Origin: Anaerolineae bacterium
GTDB lineage: Bacteria > Chloroflexota > Anaerolineae > Aggregatilineales > Ch27
Direction: 5' to 3'
Assembly: GCA_013178165.1 (NCBI GenBank)
Contig: JABLXG010000004.1
Location: forward strand, 372,001-436,000
DNA: 64,000 nt
The translations under genes and the position numbers were made by a program. Positions 46,901-54,620 of this stretch are shown here, in pieces. The notes below the pieces were generated by a model. That model ran no database searches. It was given only the letters and a program-made list of their open reading frames with translations, and had not been told where the DNA came from. How positions within the stretch are numbered: position 1 is the first letter of the stretch; every line of letters begins with the position of its first letter.

Positions 46901-47918
46901 CCACCCCCTCGACCGCGTGCTGGACTACATCCAAAGTCCGTACACCAGCGTCAGCCAGAGCCGCGAGATCCGCGATAACGGCGAGGAACTGCACGAAAAA
47001 CCGGTACGCCTGGTTGGGCTGGTAGAGGGTGTCCGCCAGCTGACCACCCGGCGGGGCGAGCCAATGGCCGTGATCACGATCGAGGACCTGCAGGGCCAGA
47101 TCGACGCGGTGATGTTCCCGCGCACGTGGCGCGAGCACAAGGATATCATCCAGCCCGGCGCGGTCATCCGGATCAGCGGCAAGGTGGACAACAGCCGCGG
47201 CGAAGCTCAGATCATCGTCGATAGTGTTTCCCAGGACTTTTCTGTGGTCATGGAAGAATCCGGCCCGCCCGCGCTGAATGGCCTCCACGCGCTGCCCAGT
47301 TTCCTCAGTGGCGATGAGGAGCCGTTTGAAGAAGGCCCGCGCCGGTCCGAGGATGCTGAAGAGCCTGATCTGATGGAGGCGACGCCGGGCCTCGTCCCGC
47401 CGCCGGCTGCCGCGGTTCCGCCGGAGCCGCCCTATGTAGCCCCGGCCACCGCCGGCGCGGCGCCGGATGCTCCGGCACTGGTGCCCCGGCTGGTGGAGCA
47501 ATCCGCCTCGCCGCGCCCGGTAACCCCGCCGCAACCGCCAGCGCGGGTAGTGCCGCCGCCCTACCGCCCGGTGAACGGCGCCAATGGCGAAGGGCGACCG
47601 GCCTGGGTGGTGGACGATGCCGATCTGCCGCCCGCTGAACCGGCTGAACCGGCGCCGCAGCCAGGCCTGGTGATCGTGCGCTTCCAGCGCAGCGGTGATA
47701 CTGAGCGCGATCGCCGCCGTCTGATGCGCGTCCATGGCCTGCTGGTCGAGTTTCCGGGTGTGGATCGCTTCCGGATTGTCCTGTGCGGGCAGGGCGGCGA
47801 GGTGGCGTTGGACTTCCCCAACCACACCACCGGCTATACCGAGATGCTGGCTGCAGAACTGCGCGCGCTCCAGGGCATCGAAGTGATCTGGCAGCCGCCG
47901 GGCAGCACCCCGGCATAA
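43953..47918 (+). CDS. dnaE: DNA polymerase III alpha subunit
   Basis: 1321 residues from the ATG at 43953. PHP domain with its metal-binding residues apparently intact (HLHVHTEYSLLDG, ITDHGTMFG), polymerase palm motif MPDIDLDYPDDRR, fingers, helix-hairpin-helix, and an OB fold (about 1020-1110). A Pro/Ala-rich linker of about 110 residues (1125-1235) precedes a C-terminal domain (LVIVRFQRSGDTERDRRRL ...). The replicative polymerase copies the chromosome. The intact PHP site could provide proofreading, as in other bacteria without a separate epsilon; no epsilon gene is in this window. No intein is seen. Confidence 0.97.
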   Translation: MSADKPFVHLHVHTEYSLLDGLSKIDRLVARTKELGMPALAITDHGTMFGVIEFFRAARKAGIKPVIGMEAYLARRSMDDRDPTLDSKPYHLLLLARNQTGYRNLLKLASESQIRGYYYRPRVDKELLARHAEGLIATSGCLAAEIPRLLEEGKDDRTLRELIGWYQDVFGPENFYLELQEHDIDQLRALNRWLVANSKSNGVPLVATNDTHYIMPEDYDPHDTLLCIQTGSLKSEPNRMRMTDPSYHLRTPEEMWQLFAEVPEALTNTLAIAEQCEVELEYDGYHLPVFPVPEGYDEQSYLRYLCEKGLRWRYGEQAADSRIIERLNYELEIIHRMGFDTYFLIVWDLCEFARHADIWWNVRGSGAGSVAAYCLGITSIDPLRNSLIFERFLNPGRVSMPDIDLDYPDDRRAEMIAYTAHKYGEDKVAAIITFGTLGSKAAIRDVGRALDMEQTDINRIAGLLPGGAKPAKFSDVLGDDPTKAVAELKQLYASNPDVRKLIDTARSLEGVVRHASTHAAGVIVADRPLDEYIPLHRPTKGSAEEAPVKLVTQFDMETCESIGLLKVDFLGLATLTIMRKACELIEKYHGVRYTMENIPYRPDPNDPVKTRMVQEMFDLIGRGETIGVFQVESAGMRKMLTEMRPKTFENIIAAISLYRPGPMEYIPMYNRRLHGEEVVEYKHPKLIPILEETYGIIVYQEQIMQIASELFGYSLGDADLMRRAVSKKKEKDLLEHKAIFMERGPQYGVDPETAEAIFNDIEYFARYGFNKSHAADYAVITCQTAFLKAHYPVEYMTALLTVWRDDTSKVSHFTAECRRMGIPILPPDVNASELDFTIEQLPDGRRGIRYGLGAIKNAGAGPLEHILQQRAAGGPFADLADFCRRVDLRIVQKRALESMIKVGTLDSFGSRTQLLALLDRMLNYSAEHHRAADVGQLSLFGEATGVQFDVADDLLVNLPDVPEADPREMLKWEKELVGLYVTSHPLDRVLDYIQSPYTSVSQSREIRDNGEELHEKPVRLVGLVEGVRQLTTRRGEPMAVITIEDLQGQIDAVMFPRTWREHKDIIQPGAVIRISGKVDNSRGEAQIIVDSVSQDFSVVMEESGPPALNGLHALPSFLSGDEEPFEEGPRRSEDAEEPDLMEATPGLVPPPAAAVPPEPPYVAPATAGAAPDAPALVPRLVEQSASPRPVTPPQPPARVVPPPYRPVNGANGEGRPAWVVDDADLPPAEPAEPAPQPGLVIVRFQRSGDTERDRRRLMRVHGLLVEFPGVDRFRIVLCGQGGEVALDFPNHTTGYTEMLAAELRALQGIEVIWQPPGSTPA

Positions 47919-48010
47919 CCGGATTCTGCCTCCGCTAAGCGTGCATTCAGCGCGGCGGGCCATTCTGCGTATACTGGTGGCAGCGTCGATTATCCATCAG
48001 CGGAGGAGCT

Positions 48011-48694
48011 ATGCGCTACGAGATCAAGGGCACGGTGCTGCCCATGCTGGAAGTCCACCTGGAGCAGGGGGAGGCGATCTATACCGAGTCGGGCGGGATG
48101 GCCTGGATGAGCGAGGGCATCCGGATGGAGACCAGCGGGCGCGGCGGGCTGGGCAAGATGCTGGGCCGGGCGCTGGCGGGCGAGTCACTATTCCTGACCA
48201 CCTATACCTGCCAGGCCGCGCAGGCAACCATTGTCTTCACGCCGGAAGCGCCGGGGCACATCCTGCCCGTACCGTTACAGGCCGGGCATTCGATCATCGC
48301 TCAGAAGGATGCCTTTATGTGCGCGGAAGATAGCGTGGAGCTGGAGATGCACTTCCGCAAGCGCCTGGGGGCGGGTCTGTTCGGCGGGGAAGGCTTTATC
48401 CTGCAGAAATTGACCGGGCCAGGCACCGCTTTTGTGGAGATCGCTGGTGAGGTGCACCAGTACCAGTTGCAGGCCGGACAGGTGATCAAGGTTGATCCCG
48501 GCCATATCGCCATGTACGAGCCGACGGTCGACTATGACATCGAGATGGTGCGTGGCGTGAGCAATGTGCTCTTTGGCGGGGAAGGGTTGTTCCTGGCAAC
48601 GCTACGCGGGCCGGGGCGGGTCTGGCTGCAGACCATGCCGATCTCCAACCTGGCCGGGGCCATCCGGCCTTACATCCCCACCAAAAGCAGCTAG
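48011..48694 (+). CDS. AIM24/TIGR00266 family protein
   Basis: 227 residues with a GGAGGAG ribosome site. The whole sequence (MRYEIKG..LPMLEVHLEQGEAIYTESGGMAWMS, repeated FGGEG.FL..L.GPG motifs) is the beta-rich AIM24 fold (TIGR00266). Members occur widely in bacteria and mitochondria but have no firmly known bacterial function. It has two similar halves (GGEGFILQKLTGPGTAF and GGEGLFLATLRGPGRVW). It stands alone downstream of dnaE and ends near a strong hairpin. Confidence 0.9.
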   Translation: MRYEIKGTVLPMLEVHLEQGEAIYTESGGMAWMSEGIRMETSGRGGLGKMLGRALAGESLFLTTYTCQAAQATIVFTPEAPGHILPVPLQAGHSIIAQKDAFMCAEDSVELEMHFRKRLGAGLFGGEGFILQKLTGPGTAFVEIAGEVHQYQLQAGQVIKVDPGHIAMYEPTVDYDIEMVRGVSNVLFGGEGLFLATLRGPGRVWLQTMPISNLAGAIRPYIPTKSS

Positions 48695-48724
48695 GTTCCC
48701 CCGATCGTCCGCCCGGCAGCTAAC

Positions 48725-48758
48725 GCGCGTCCCGGCACAACCACCCGCCGGGACGCGC
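48725..48758. terminator. Hairpin between convergent genes (possible bidirectional terminator)
   Basis: Perfect 12-bp stem GCGCGTCCCGGC/GCCGGGACGCGC with a 10-base loop, between the AIM24-family gene and the YbaK-type gene. The T-run on either side is weak, so termination would rely on stem strength. Confidence 0.5.
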
Positions 48759-48787
48759 TGTTGATCCGTGCAGTTACGACTCTCCGT

Positions 48788-49267
48788 TCACCGACCTTCC
48801 GGCGGTCCCTGCTCATCCCACTGGGCCACCGCCGCGATCTGTGGAGCCAGCACCTGCTTGAGGCCGGCAACTGGTACGCGCAGGTTGACGCCGCGCTGCC
48901 CGGCGCTGATCAGGATGGCCTCATAGGATTCGGCGCTGGCATCCAGCACGACTGGCCAGCGTTTGTGCAGGAGGGCCAGCGGACTGATCCCGCCTACCTT
49001 GAGGCCGGTCAGGTGCTCGGCCTCGGTATGTGATGCCATGCTCAGTTTCTTGACCCCGGTCGCCGCTGCCAGCGCTTTCAGGTCGAGCGAGGCCGGGCCG
49101 GGGATGACGGCCAGCAGCGGACGCCCGTCCGGGCGCAGCACGACCAGTGTCTTGTACACGGTCTCCGGGGGGACGCCAACGGCTTCCGCCACGCCAAGGG
49201 CGCTGTGAATCTCCGGCGAAAAGGTGAACGTTGTATAGGCGACGCCGTGCTGTTCCAGCACGCGCAT
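48788..49267 (-). CDS. ybaK: YbaK/EbsC-type aminoacyl-tRNA deacylase
   Basis: 159 residues from the ATG at 49267 (AGGAAG upstream; a TTG at 49300 would add 11). The YbaK fold is recognisable: HSALGVAEAVG, ETVYKTLVV with the conserved Lys, LLAVIPG, and KVGGISPLA. In the characterised enzymes this domain removes wrongly attached Cys (or other amino acids) from tRNA in trans. Exact specificity cannot be read from the sequence. The small beta-repeat gene lies just upstream. Confidence 0.88.
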   Translation of the reverse strand: MRVLEQHGVAYTTFTFSPEIHSALGVAEAVGVPPETVYKTLVVLRPDGRPLLAVIPGPASLDLKALAAATGVKKLSMASHTEAEHLTGLKVGGISPLALLHKRWPVVLDASAESYEAILISAGQRGVNLRVPVAGLKQVLAPQIAAVAQWDEQGPPEGR

Positions 49268-49302
49268 CGCATTCAACTTCCTACTCTCTTTGCCAGCCAA
49301 GC

Positions 49303-49524
49303 CTAAAGCGTCTCCCCGAATGTCGCGCCCAGATATCCGACGGCCTCGCCGTCAGGGGTGTAGAGGCCATCGCCGCGCACGATCCACTGCTTTTCGCCGT
49401 TGGTGGCGTAGATGACACCCTCGCGGAGATAGCCCGTCTGCGTCTCCTCAAGGTCGTAGACCACGTTGCCAACCAGGTACCCGAACAGTTCGCCTTTGGT
49501 GTCGTAGATTCCCCGCGATATCAT
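49303..49524 (-). CDS. Small beta-repeat protein (4-fold beta-flower type)
   Basis: 73 residues, ATG at 49524 with AGGAG upstream. The protein is four short imperfect repeats of the form G.(I/V)Y....E..GY (RGIYDTKGELFGYL, GNVVYDLEETQTGYL, GVIYATNGEKQWIV, GLYTPDGEAVGYL). This matches the pattern of the small beta-flower domain. Function is unknown. It is probably co-transcribed with the YbaK-type gene, since only a few tens of bases separate them. Confidence 0.7.
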   Translation of the reverse strand: MISRGIYDTKGELFGYLVGNVVYDLEETQTGYLREGVIYATNGEKQWIVRGDGLYTPDGEAVGYLGATFGETL

Positions 49525-49631
49525 CACGGTCTCCTCTCGTCATGGGTCCGGCCAGAGTCAACGTGCATGAAAAGCGCCTGCGGATCGAGTATGCCAGCTT
49601 TATCTACCCAATAGTATAAGAGGATGATGAG

Positions 49632-50408
49632 TCATCTGTAAACGCGCCATTGCAGATGGTCGAGCAGGCCTGGCGCCACCGTAGCAGCCAGCAGAAAGGC
49701 CCGATCAATCAGCCGCAGCACGACGACGTTGCGGGGATGATCTACGGCCCGGACGATGCGCCGGGCGACGGTCTCGGCACTCATTGTGGGCAGCCAGGCG
49801 GCGACTCGCCCCGGCTGGCCGCGCCGGGTCTGGGCAAACCCGGTGTGGGTCTGTCCCACGAGGAAGGTGGTGACCCGGATGTTATCCCGGCGCAGTTCGC
49901 CGCGTAGGGCGCGCCCCAGGCCATTGATAAAGCTCTTGCTGGCCCCGTAAACGGCGGCAAAGGGGGCCGGGGCCGCACCGCTGATCGACGAGATCAGGAT
50001 GATGTGCCCGCCGCGCCCGCCCTGGCGCATCAACGGAACTGCCGCCCGCACGCTGTGCAATACCCCATCGATGTTGGTGCGCAGCACCACCTCAAGATCG
50101 GCCCAGGGCGCGTCAACCAGCGACCCCCGTTGGCCGATTCCGGCATTGGCGACGAGCACGTCCAGCCGGCCCCACGCTTCCCGAGCACGCTCAACGGCGT
50201 GAGCCATATCCTCAGCGCGGGTGACGTCGGCGGTGACCGGCAGGATCGCGCCGGGCAGGGTGGTTGCCCCTTCTGCCAGCGCTGCCAGCTGTTCGCTCCG
50301 GCGAGCGACGGCGATCACCCGCGCGCCCAGTGCAGCAAAGGCCAGCGCTGTCGCCCAGCCGATCCCGGATGAAGCGCCGGTGACCAGGACAACGCGATCT
50401 GCAGGCAT
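49632..50408 (-). CDS. Short-chain dehydrogenase/reductase
   Basis: 258 residues. Classical SDR: cofactor motif TGASSGIG (11-18), NAG (about 88-90), catalytic Ser in LISSIS, and YGASK as the YxxxK pair. The Arg after the second strand (VARRS) suggests NADP(H) preference. The C-terminal region (TVAPGLLDHLQW) has a hydrophobic stretch as in membrane-associated SDRs. A GGAGGAG ribosome site precedes the ATG. The substrate is unknown. Confidence 0.9.
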   Translation of the reverse strand: MPADRVVLVTGASSGIGWATALAFAALGARVIAVARRSEQLAALAEGATTLPGAILPVTADVTRAEDMAHAVERAREAWGRLDVLVANAGIGQRGSLVDAPWADLEVVLRTNIDGVLHSVRAAVPLMRQGGRGGHIILISSISGAAPAPFAAVYGASKSFINGLGRALRGELRRDNIRVTTFLVGQTHTGFAQTRRGQPGRVAAWLPTMSAETVARRIVRAVDHPRNVVVLRLIDRAFLLAATVAPGLLDHLQWRVYR

Positions 50409-50449
50409 AGCAACTCCTCCTGCCGGGCCGCCTGTAGGCCAGGGGTGGC

Positions 50450-51352
50450 CTAGAACCAGATCGGGTTAGACCACGCCCGTCTCTCGACATCGTCGCGCAC
50501 GGTCACGCGGACATAAGGCGCACTGAAGTGCGTGATGTCCAGCTCGGCCTCAGTGATGCCGGCGCCGTGGGCGCTGGCGGCTTCGTAGTTGCGGCCGGTG
50601 GCGAAAATACGGCTGGCGGGCGAGCAGCGCACATAGACCTTGTGACCCGGTATCACCTGGATATCGTGGATGAGCGGGCCGGTGCTGGAGTAATAGTGCC
50701 CGGCTTTGAGCGCCGCCAGCAGCGCATCCGGGTCGAGCATCTCGCTCTTGACCTGCACCCAGCCACGCGGGGCGTCCCAGCGTCCCGGCTTGAAGTGAGC
50801 ATCGTCGGTGGCACAGGCCAGGTAACGATAGCCGCGCTCCAGCAGCAGGTCAAGCGTGTACCAGCTATCGGGCCGGTCGTTGAAGTCGGCGGAGGTGGCG
50901 TTATATGTCTCAATGGCGTGCACGGGGCCGAGCGTCAAAACCTCGGCTTGGCTGAGGTTGTACCAGGCGGGATGGGCCGCGGCGACATACGCGCCAGCGG
51001 CCAGCGCCCGCGCGGCCAGGGCCGGGCCGCTTTCCTCCGGGTGGGTTTCAGCAAAGTGTGGCGGTAGGCCAACAGCCAGAATGTGCCACAGCAGGCCGGA
51101 TTCAGTGGCTGGGGTGTGCAGTTCTGCCCCCAGCAGCGTGGTGAATGTGGCGGTACGGTAAGGGCGCGTATCGGTGATCGGGAAGCCGTAGTGATCCAGA
51201 AAGTGGTCGGTAATGGCCACAAAGTCGTAGCCGTGCTGCTGGTAGAACTGGCACACCGCTTCCGGGCTAAGCCGGCCATCGGAAGCGGTGGAATGGGTGT
51301 GCAGGTTGCCCCGCCAGAAACGGCCGGGTTTGTCGAAAGGGAGCTGATTCAT
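50450..51352 (-). CDS. PHP-domain metal-dependent phosphoesterase
   Basis: 300 residues of the PHP superfamily (CehA/McbA-like). Metal-binding motifs NLHTHSTASDG, ITDHFLDH, GAELH, AAHPAW and ATDDAHF are intact. Such enzymes hydrolyse phosphate or carbamate esters; the substrate is not known. The C-terminal 60 residues form a small beta domain seen in this subfamily. It precedes the SDR gene on the same strand with 41 bases between, so the two may be co-transcribed. Confidence 0.88.
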   Translation of the reverse strand: MNQLPFDKPGRFWRGNLHTHSTASDGRLSPEAVCQFYQQHGYDFVAITDHFLDHYGFPITDTRPYRTATFTTLLGAELHTPATESGLLWHILAVGLPPHFAETHPEESGPALAARALAAGAYVAAAHPAWYNLSQAEVLTLGPVHAIETYNATSADFNDRPDSWYTLDLLLERGYRYLACATDDAHFKPGRWDAPRGWVQVKSEMLDPDALLAALKAGHYYSSTGPLIHDIQVIPGHKVYVRCSPASRIFATGRNYEAASAHGAGITEAELDITHFSAPYVRVTVRDDVERRAWSNPIWF

Positions 51353-51532
51353 CAGGGTTGCGCCTTATGGATGCTGGAAGCCGGTAACAGGCCCCAAGTA
51401 TGCCGCAGGAAGCGTATGATGTCAGCTACCAGCTACAAGACAGCGGCGAGTGCCGGGAGGCCAGGAGGTTGGGACTCCATGGTGGAGCGGTTCCCGCCGG
51501 GTTCCGCCCCGGCTCGCCTACACTGGGGGAAC

Positions 51533-51958
51533 TTAAGCCTGGTCGTCTGGCTGACGGCTCAGTTCGTATAGCTCCAGCAGGACGCCGCCGGTGCTGCGTG
51601 GGTGGATGAAGGCGTAGCGCGTGCCATCAGGGCGGACGCGGGGCGTCTCGTTGATCAGCTCAACGCCATGAGCGACCAGCCGTTGCATGGCAGCCTCCAG
51701 GTCAGCGACTTCGACACACAGGTGGTGCATGCCGGGACCGCGCTTGGCCAGGTACCTGGCGATGCCGCTATCGGGCGTGCTCGGTTCCAGCAACTCGATT
51801 TCGCTTTCACCCAGCGGCAGGAAGGCGATCCGCACGGCTTCATCCGTGTTGTCCTCGACGCGGGACAGGGGTAAATCCAGGGCGTCACGCCAGAAACGCA
51901 GCGCCGCTTCCAGATTCTCCACTACGACCGCAATATGGTTGATGGCTGCAGCACTCAT
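51533..51958 (-). CDS. mce: Methylmalonyl-CoA epimerase
   Basis: 141 residues, a vicinal-oxygen-chelate fold: INHIAVVVENLE with the first metal His, GPGMHHLCVEVADLE with the second, and the C-terminal Glu in GVLLELYEL. It interconverts (S)- and (R)-methylmalonyl-CoA so the carboxylase product can reach the mutase. The other pathway genes (mutase, carboxylase subunits) lie 7-12 kb away on the plus strand. Length and motifs are typical. Confidence 0.94.
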   Translation of the reverse strand: MSAAAINHIAVVVENLEAALRFWRDALDLPLSRVEDNTDEAVRIAFLPLGESEIELLEPSTPDSGIARYLAKRGPGMHHLCVEVADLEAAMQRLVAHGVELINETPRVRPDGTRYAFIHPRSTGGVLLELYELSRQPDDQA

Positions 51959-52002
51959 CGGACTGCCTTTCGGTGCATGGCAGAGGCGTGTATGGGTCAG
52001 GA

Positions 52003-52923
52003 TCAGGCCAGGTTGTCCAGCAAGCGTTGCGCTTCCGCGGCCTCGTCGACCAGTTTGAGCGCAGCCAGCTTATCCCTAGCCTGGGTGAGCAATTCGGCGG
52101 CACGCTCCGACTGGCCGATCTCCAGCCACCAGCGTCCTTCAGCGAGTTGCGTCCGGGCATACTCGGCCTGAGCACCGCAGGCCAGGAAGATGTCGCGGCT
52201 CTGCTTAAAGTAAGCAGCCGGATCGTCGCCACGATCGGCTACGCGGGCAGCCACAATGCCCAGCGTGCGGTAGGCCGTAGCGATGTCGAGCGAATGGTTA
52301 TGCTCCTGGCCGAGCGCCAGGGCGTGCTCGGCGGCCTGCCATGCGCCGTCCATATCGTCCAGCGCTAGGCAGGCGCGGGCGATACCGGTATAGGTCTCAC
52401 TCTCAACGGTGGAACGCGGGGTCAGCCGGGCGCTGTATTCTAGCGCCTGCCGGAAGTGCTCCTGGGCCTGAGCGGCCTGACCCTGTTCCAGGTAGAGCAT
52501 ACCGATGTTGTTGTGGAGCAGAGCCATCAGATTCCAGTCCTGGCTGGTACTGGCGCGGTCCAGACCCTGGGTGTAGTAGTCCAGGGCTTCGGCGTGCTTG
52601 CCCCATTGCCGGTTGATCTCACCCAGGTTATTCAGGGCGGAGATGATGCGCTCCTCGTTGCCTACTTCCTCAAAGCTGCGCAGCGCACTCAGCACATAGT
52701 CATACGCGGCGATGAAGTGCCCGCGATGGAACTCGATGGCGCCCATGGCCAGGAAGAGCTGACCAACGGCAAATGTCTGGTTCAGGCGGTCCATGAGCAC
52801 GATCTCATGGGCCAGAGTCGCCATGTCGCGCTCATAGGATAGTTTGCCCTGCAAATGCCGCTCGATGATCTGGGCACGAATGGCGAAAGCCTGCTCTACC
52901 AGGACGCTGTAGCGATTTTCCAT
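52003..52923 (-). CDS. TPR-repeat protein
   Basis: 306 residues from the ATG at 52923 (an ATG 36 bases upstream is less likely). Seven or so tetratricopeptide-like repeats of the kinesin-light-chain/Rap type fill most of the protein (for example ALNNLGEINRQWGKHAEALDYYTQGL, HNNIGMLYLEQGQAAQAQEHFRQAL). No signal or membrane segment. It is likely a protein-binding scaffold; partners are unknown. It lies 44 bases upstream of mce. Confidence 0.85.
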   Translation of the reverse strand: MENRYSVLVEQAFAIRAQIIERHLQGKLSYERDMATLAHEIVLMDRLNQTFAVGQLFLAMGAIEFHRGHFIAAYDYVLSALRSFEEVGNEERIISALNNLGEINRQWGKHAEALDYYTQGLDRASTSQDWNLMALLHNNIGMLYLEQGQAAQAQEHFRQALEYSARLTPRSTVESETYTGIARACLALDDMDGAWQAAEHALALGQEHNHSLDIATAYRTLGIVAARVADRGDDPAAYFKQSRDIFLACGAQAEYARTQLAEGRWWLEIGQSERAAELLTQARDKLAALKLVDEAAEAQRLLDNLA

Positions 52924-53072
52924 TGGCAGTGTCCGTGTTATGCTTCCCCACAAGGGCACATCGCACGCCCGGATCGGGGCCAGCCGGACGGCGAAAGACG
53001 TGCTGATTGTACAGAATTTACGGGCGGGTTGCCATGTGCTCTGCTACGCCTTCAGCCAGATGAGGATATCCG

Positions 53073-54104
53073 ATGAAAGCGGTGATTTTCCGGGAGCATG
53101 GCCCGGTTGAAGTCCTGCGTTTTGTGGAAGACTTCCCTCTGCCGGCGCCGGGGCCGGGTCAGGTTCGGCTGCGGGTGGCGGCCAGCGCCCTCAACCGACT
53201 GGATCTGTTTGTCCGGCAGGGCTGGCCGGGGTTGGCGCTGGTGATGCCGCATATCGGCGGCGCGGATGGCGCAGGGATTGTGGATGCGCTCGGCCCGGCG
53301 GTAAGCGGCTGGGCGATCGGCGACCGCGCCGTGATCGATCCGTCGTTGAGTTGCGGCGAATGTGCTTTCTGCCGGGCCGGGCGGCATAATCTCTGCGAGC
53401 AGTTCAGTATCCTGGGGGAACATACCCGCGGGACGTTCGCCGAGTATGTGGTGGTCCCGGCGCGCAACCTGTTGCGCCTGCCTGAGCATGTAAGCTACAC
53501 CGAGGCAGCGGCGGCTGGCCTGGTCTACCTGACGGCCTGGCATTCGCTCATCACGCGCGGCGGGCTGCAGGCCGGGGAGAGTGTGCTGATTGTGGGCGCG
53601 GGCGGTGGCGTCAACACGGCCAGCATCCAGATCGCCCGGTTGGCCGGGGCGCGCGTCTACGTGGTGGGTAGTTCGGCGGAGAAACTGGCTCAGGCGGAGG
53701 CTCTGGGTGCGGACGTACTGATCGACCGGAGCCGGGAAGACTGGAGCCAGGCGGTCTACCGCCTGACCGATCGGCGGGGTGTCGACGTGGTGGTGGATAA
53801 CGTGGGTGCGGAGACGCTCTACGGTAGCATCCGTGCCTTGCGCAAGGGTGGGCGGCTGCTGATCGTCGGCGCGACAAGTGGCCCGCAGTTCGGGCTGGAT
53901 GTCCGCTATCTCTTCGGCAAGCAGATCAGCCTGATCGGCAGCACGATGGCCCCGCGCCAGGATTTCGAGCAGGTGATGGCCCTGGTTTTTGCCGGGCGGC
54001 TCAAGCCGGTGATCGGGACGGTTCTGCCGCTGGCTGACGTGCCGGAGGGTCATCGCCTGCTGGAGCGCGGCGAAGTTTTTGGCAAGGTAGTCTTTGCCCT
54101 GTAG
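53073..54104 (+). CDS. Zinc-containing medium-chain alcohol dehydrogenase/quinone oxidoreductase
   Basis: 343 residues. GroES-like N-terminal domain, a structural zinc lobe with four Cys (CGECAFC....HNLC), and a Rossmann domain with GAGGGVNTASIQIARLAGARVYVV. The family oxidises alcohols or reduces quinones/enones with NAD(P)H. The catalytic zinc Cys of true alcohol dehydrogenases near residue 40 is not evident (NRLDLF), so a quinone-reductase-like role is as likely. The start lies in a region divergent from the TPR gene. Confidence 0.88.
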   Translation: MKAVIFREHGPVEVLRFVEDFPLPAPGPGQVRLRVAASALNRLDLFVRQGWPGLALVMPHIGGADGAGIVDALGPAVSGWAIGDRAVIDPSLSCGECAFCRAGRHNLCEQFSILGEHTRGTFAEYVVVPARNLLRLPEHVSYTEAAAAGLVYLTAWHSLITRGGLQAGESVLIVGAGGGVNTASIQIARLAGARVYVVGSSAEKLAQAEALGADVLIDRSREDWSQAVYRLTDRRGVDVVVDNVGAETLYGSIRALRKGGRLLIVGATSGPQFGLDVRYLFGKQISLIGSTMAPRQDFEQVMALVFAGRLKPVIGTVLPLADVPEGHRLLERGEVFGKVVFAL

Positions 54105-54118
54105 TAGGGCACTGAGGG

Positions 54119-54613
54119 ATGGGTGTGGGCAGCCGGGCAGTCACTTACCATGCCGATGCACTCCGCCTGATCGCGCGGCGGCTGAACCTGCTGGAATTGC
54201 GGGCGGTCGTTCGCCAGCCGGGCGTCAGCGAGGCTTACCGCCTGACCATTCATTATCATGATGGCCGGCATCCCGATCAGGTCGCCACGCTGACGCGCAC
54301 CCAGCGGGGCGTGGTGACACTGGTCACAATCTACCGCCGCGTGCGACGCCAGCCGGTGCTGGAATACACACTTGATTCCGACCGTTACCGCCTCTTTGAC
54401 CTGGCCCTGCGACGGCTGGGCTTTGACCGCTATGACAATCCGCCCGATCTGCCCTATGACGGCGCGGACTTCTGGCTGCTGGAGCGAGCCTCAGGAAGTT
54501 TTACCCACAGTGTGGTCATCGCCCCGGAGCAGGCGACCGGCGTCTATGCCCGGATGGTAGCGGCGGTGCGCGATCATCTGCCGGAAGCGGTGCGGGCCAT
54601 CCCTCCCGATTAA
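54119..54613 (+). CDS. Hypothetical protein
   Basis: 164 residues, 14 bases after the dehydrogenase gene. Predicted soluble alpha/beta protein rich in Arg and hydrophobic residues, with no membrane helix, signal peptide or known motif. The middle (about 40-100) has alternating strands (LTIHYHDGR, LEYTLDSDRYRLFDLALRRLGF). I do not recognise it. It is probably co-transcribed with the upstream gene. Confidence 0.7.
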   Translation: MGVGSRAVTYHADALRLIARRLNLLELRAVVRQPGVSEAYRLTIHYHDGRHPDQVATLTRTQRGVVTLVTIYRRVRRQPVLEYTLDSDRYRLFDLALRRLGFDRYDNPPDLPYDGADFWLLERASGSFTHSVVIAPEQATGVYARMVAAVRDHLPEAVRAIPPD

Positions 54614-54620
54614 GCTGTCC

